Assembly (NCBI RefSeq): GCF_003391135.1
Contig: NZ_CP031455.1
Location: 496,001-560,000 of the forward strand
Source of the DNA: Streptoverticillium olivoreticuli subsp. olivoreticuli
GTDB taxonomy: Bacteria; Actinomycetota; Actinomycetes; Streptomycetales; Streptomycetaceae
DNA length: 64,000 bases
Direction: 5' to 3'
Positions 63,298 through 64,000 of this stretch are shown here, in pieces. A program made the position numbers and the translations under genes. The notes under the pieces were generated by a model. It searched no databases. It was not told the origin of the DNA and was given only the letters and a program-made list of their open reading frames with translations. How positions within the stretch are numbered: the stretch's first letter is position 1; the number at the start of each line of letters is the position of its first letter.

Positions 63298-64000
63298 GTG
63301 GAGCGAATATCCCAGGCGGCAGCTCGGCTCGGTCGGCTTCCAGTGCGCATCAGTGGTGGCGTCCCAACCCAGGACGTGGTTTCACTGGATCGCGGGGACC
63401 CGGACTTTTCCACCCCTGCCCCCATCGTCGATGCCATGGACCGGGCTCTGCGAGACGGCTACACGCATTACGGAGACCTCAACGGAGATCCCGAACTCCG
63501 CGCATACATAGCAGAGCGAGCCAGCGCGTATACGGGTGACAGATACGACGACTCGCAGGTCCTCATCACACCTGGTTCGACGGCCGGTCTGGCCACTGCC
63601 ATCTACGCCATTGCCGGGCCAGGCGACCGGATAGTACTGTTCGACCCGACTTACCCCGCGTACGCCGAGCAGGCCGCGCTGGCCGGTGCCACTGTGGTGC
63701 GCGTGCCGTTCCGAGAGGACGGCGGCCTGCACCTGGAGGCACTGCAGGAATCCGTCGTGGGCGCCCGCCTCCTCGTGCTGTGCCATCCGTCCAACCCCAC
63801 CGGCGCAGTGTTTTCCGAAGCGGATCTGCGCGGGCTCGCCGCTGTGCTCGAAGGAAGCGACACCATCGTCCTCGCCGACGAGGCCCACGCGGACATCGTC
63901 TACGACCACCGGCCCTACATCTCCACCATGGGTATCCCCGAACTGCGCCCGCGCCTGGTGAACTGCCGTAGTTTCTCCAAGACCTATGCCATGGCCGGCT
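63298..64000 (+). CDS. Class I/II PLP-dependent aminotransferase, 3' end outside window
   Basis: The first 234 residues of a fold-type I aminotransferase: LDRGDPDFSTPAPIVDAMDR, THYGDLNGDPELR, ITPGSTAGLATAIYAIAGPG, HPSNPTGAVF (PLP-site Asn) and SFSKTYAMAG, where the lysine binds PLP. It resembles aspartate/aromatic aminotransferases of subgroup I-gamma. The GTG at 63298 is the first in-frame start with plausible purines upstream. The decayed IS lies about 150 bp before it. Confidence 0.85.
   Translation, partial: MERISQAAARLGRLPVRISGGVPTQDVVSLDRGDPDFSTPAPIVDAMDRALRDGYTHYGDLNGDPELRAYIAERASAYTGDRYDDSQVLITPGSTAGLATAIYAIAGPGDRIVLFDPTYPAYAEQAALAGATVVRVPFREDGGLHLEALQESVVGARLLVLCHPSNPTGAVFSEADLRGLAAVLEGSDTIVLADEAHADIVYDHRPYISTMGIPELRPRLVNCRSFSKTYAMAG

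Noticed and set aside
1..64000. tRNA, rRNA, CRISPR arrays, replication origin
   Set aside because: I saw no tRNA-like cloverleaf or CCA-ended gene, no rRNA text, no regularly spaced repeats and no DnaA-box cluster. A tRNAscan or CRISPR finder run would be decisive; any hit would change this.

Overview
The window is chromosomal DNA of a high-GC actinomycete, most likely a Streptomyces. The evidence is the strong GC bias at third codon positions, GGAGG ribosome-binding sites, GTG/TTG starts, rare TTA (bldA) leucine codons, F420-dependent enzymes, Tat and lipoprotein signals, and many IS5/IS4-type transposase relics. The density of insertion sequences, gene fragments and specialised-metabolism genes suggests an accessory chromosome arm. 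Both ends cut through genes: an FAD-linked oxidase on the left and an aminotransferase on the right.

Layout. 0-4.2 kb: secreted FAD oxidase, a LLM-type F420 oxidoreductase coupled to an NmrA-like protein, and a divergent XRE regulator. 4.2-7.1 kb: transposase debris, then an apparently complete IS5-type element (5703-7087) that carries a passenger gene. 7.2-18.7 kb: an isocitrate-lyase/PEP-mutase family enzyme and a compact three-gene PUFA-synthase-like megasynthase: KS-AT-ACP-KR-DH, then FabA-type dehydratases, then a PfaD-type enoyl reductase. 19-27 kb: MarR/hydrolase and NmrA/HxlR divergent pairs with palindromic operators, a Tat-exported DJ-1/PfpI protein, one more IS, a lipoprotein and relics.

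27.6-39.4 kb: a coupled biosynthetic operon of an acyl-adenylate ligase fused to an aldehyde dehydrogenase, an atypical ThDP enzyme, a KAS-II ketosynthase, a condensation-domain protein with a degenerate carrier domain, an alpha-oxoamine synthase, a stand-alone ACP, an SDR and an MFS exporter. Four TTA codons in two of these genes suggest bldA control. The likely product is an aminoketone or amino alcohol with an acyl or alkyl chain; its identity cannot be read from sequence.

39.6-45 kb: small hypotheticals, a MarR pair, a KAS-III and an ACT-domain protein. 45.2-51.2 kb: the most striking locus, a secreted 1253-residue protein laid out like a single-chain AB toxin. It has a zinc-protease HELIH motif, a short Cys-loop with an Arg-Arg site, a hydrophobic helical region and C-terminal hemopexin-like repeats. 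A second, cytosolic-looking hemopexin-repeat protein and a small beta-rich protein lie beside it.

51.3-60.7 kb: PIG-L deacetylase, a DnaB scrap, a WS/DGAT-type acyltransferase coupled to a GT28-like glycosyltransferase, and a divergent set that looks like a bacterial sterol/triterpenoid pathway: squalene-epoxidase-like flavoprotein, oxidosqualene-cyclase-type cyclase with a VSDCTAE motif, Rieske oxygenase and 3beta-HSD/SDR, the last two resembling SdmA/SdmB of C-4 sterol demethylation. 61-64 kb: a hypothetical, an F420/PPOX protein, a decayed IS and a truncated aminotransferase gene.
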